Positions 62,711-64,000 of a DNA stretch of 64,000 nt are shown here, piece after piece. The translations under genes and the position numbers were made by a program. The stretch covers positions 1,266,331 to 1,330,330 of the forward strand of contig CAUYUJ010022059.1 of the NCBI GenBank assembly GCA_963575745.1, in the 5' to 3' direction. Below the pieces are notes generated by a model, which searched no databases, was not told the DNA's origin, and was given only the letters and a program-made list of their open reading frames with translations. The stretch's first letter is position 1. Each line of letters begins with the position of its first letter. Source of the DNA: Prorocentrum cordatum (lineage: Eukaryota; Sar; Dinophyceae; Prorocentrales; Prorocentraceae).

Positions 62711-63929
62711 TCGCTTCCCCCCTTACCCTGCCCTCCGTAAGTGGTGCAACCTCGCACTGCCTGGCGAGCGCCGGGCAGCAGAGGAGGCAAGCAGGGCCCT
62801 CGGGGGCGAGAGCGCGCCCCAGGTGATTCAGAGCGTCTCCCAGGAAGGCGGGTGCCGAGAGGGCGCCTGGGGGCTCCAGGCGCAAGCCGTGCCAACTGCA
62901 GGAAACACGATGTGGCCTGCGCGCCGCTCACCAGGTGACGAGCAGGCCGAGCGGCCACGGGGCCCTGAGAGGGGTCACGGCAGAGCGAGCGAGCAGCCCA
63001 GGGCGGCAGGAGTCGAGGGGGCGCCAGGGGACCCAGGGGGCACGCGGGGGGCGGCAGGAGTCGAAGAGGCACCAGGAGTCGTGTGCTGCTCACGCGGGCG
63101 CGCGCGCGCGTGCAGCACACACACACACAGACACACACACACACGATCAATGCGCTAACTGCGCAAGCTCAAAGGAAGGTCTACAAGGATACACAAGGAT
63201 CACATTCATGAGCAGCCTGCTCGCTAGTAAGCAACTCTGGACCTCTGGAGTGCAAAGTGGCTGGCGAAATCCAAAAATTGCGAGGCTGGACAAAAGTGAG
63301 TCTGAGTAGCTGAGGTCCCGTGAGACGGAGGGGAAGTTCGAGAGGGGGGTGACATTGTAGGCGGGCTGGAGGCGGGGGGGCATGAAGCAGGATGATGAGG
63401 CGGAGGGAAGATAATGTGTGGGAGGCGAAAGAGGGCAAGCCACCCCTCCCATGACTGCCATACGTAGACAACTTACCGCGGCGATCCTTCAGGTCTCTCT
63501 CCGTCTCCGTGTGTTTGTCTGTCTCTGCCTGCCTCAGTCGTTACTTTTGTCTCTGCCTCTCTTTCGATTCCCCTGACTGCTGCTCCCCTCGACCTCAGCC
63601 CTGCGTGTTTTTTTCTCGCTGATGACTCATACTTTCCCCCGTCGTCTCTCTGTGCTGACACCCCTGCCTTCTCCGAGACAGGGAGGAAGGAGGGGATGGA
63701 TCGGCCAGGCCCCTGAGAAGGCGTTCCGTCGCAGGGCAAGCCTCGGGAATGCGGAACACCCGAGGGGGCCCGCGAAAAGGTCGGGAGACAAGCGCCCAGG
63801 AGTCGGAGGCGGGGCCTCGGAGAAAACAACACCCCCAGACGGAAGGAAGAGGGTGGAGATGGTGGTCTGACCTCATTGACGCGGTAGCGTCTCAATTCCA
63901 AATGCACTCCTCGCCGCCTCTCATCCCTG
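62711..63929. other. no recognisable gene
   Basis: (CA)n at 63110-63145 and a TCTC-rich stretch at 63490-63560. Nothing else. Confidence 0.5.
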
Positions 63930-64000
63930 CCTCCTCTTCCCTCCTCCTCCTCCTCCTCCTCCTCCTCCTCCTTCCCCTCCTCCTCCTCCTCCTGACCCCA
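63930..64000. repeat. (TCC)n tract at the window edge
   Basis: TCC repeats with one CTTCCCC interruption; runs to the right edge. Confidence 0.95.

Overview
The window is a gene-poor, repeat-dominated stretch of nuclear genome that points to a dinoflagellate (species not determined). The evidence is: one exact and two degenerate copies of the 22-nt dinoflagellate spliced leader (8046-8067, 21778-21799, 36235-36256); short G(T/C)-AG introns; non-LTR and tyrosine-recombinase retroelements of the kind abundant in these genomes; and very dense micro- and minisatellites. Sequence is GC-rich and long stretches have no recognisable gene.

Layout. 1-1.5 kb: microsatellite and a 35-bp minisatellite. 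1.5-8.07 kb (minus): a LINE with two ORFs (ORF1; endonuclease-RT-RNase H), broken by two in-frame stops and a frameshift, still carrying the spliced leader at its 5' end and flanked on both sides by (GGA)n. 9.07-18.35 kb (plus): a complete DIRS-order retrotransposon with split direct repeats (A1-ORFs-B1-A2-B2, as in PAT/Ngaro elements), encoding gag, RT-RNase H and a tyrosine recombinase. Its reading frames are reconnected by at least eleven 49-64 nt introns. 19.3-21.7 kb (minus): a diacylglycerol kinase gene that reads through five exons, with a spliced-leader relic upstream; three of its four introns consist of, or contain, long inverted-repeat (foldback) sequence. 24-29.6 kb (plus): a second LINE, long ORF intact, flanked on both sides by (ATC)n, followed by an overlapping ORF of an uncharacterised domain family that recurs at 40.3 kb (minus).

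From 29.6 to 64 kb the window is mostly repeats: a 1.7-kb (TAC)n array, five blocks of a composite CCAAGATGGCC-type repeat with shared linkers and (TCC)n ends, a 1.2-kb foldback with poly-C/poly-G arms, a 102-bp satellite of about 13 copies, several shorter tandem duplications, and further copies of the foldback family found in the kinase introns. Only a partial glycosyltransferase-like exon (42.0-42.3 kb) and a few low-confidence exon candidates stand out there.

Mechanistic thread (inference): reverse transcription of trans-spliced mRNAs explains the spliced leaders at the LINE and kinase 5' ends. The kinase introns would then have been gained after that event, and the foldback family inside them behaves like an introner, i.e. 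a mobile intron source. The LINEs appear to have landed in pre-existing trinucleotide microsatellites.
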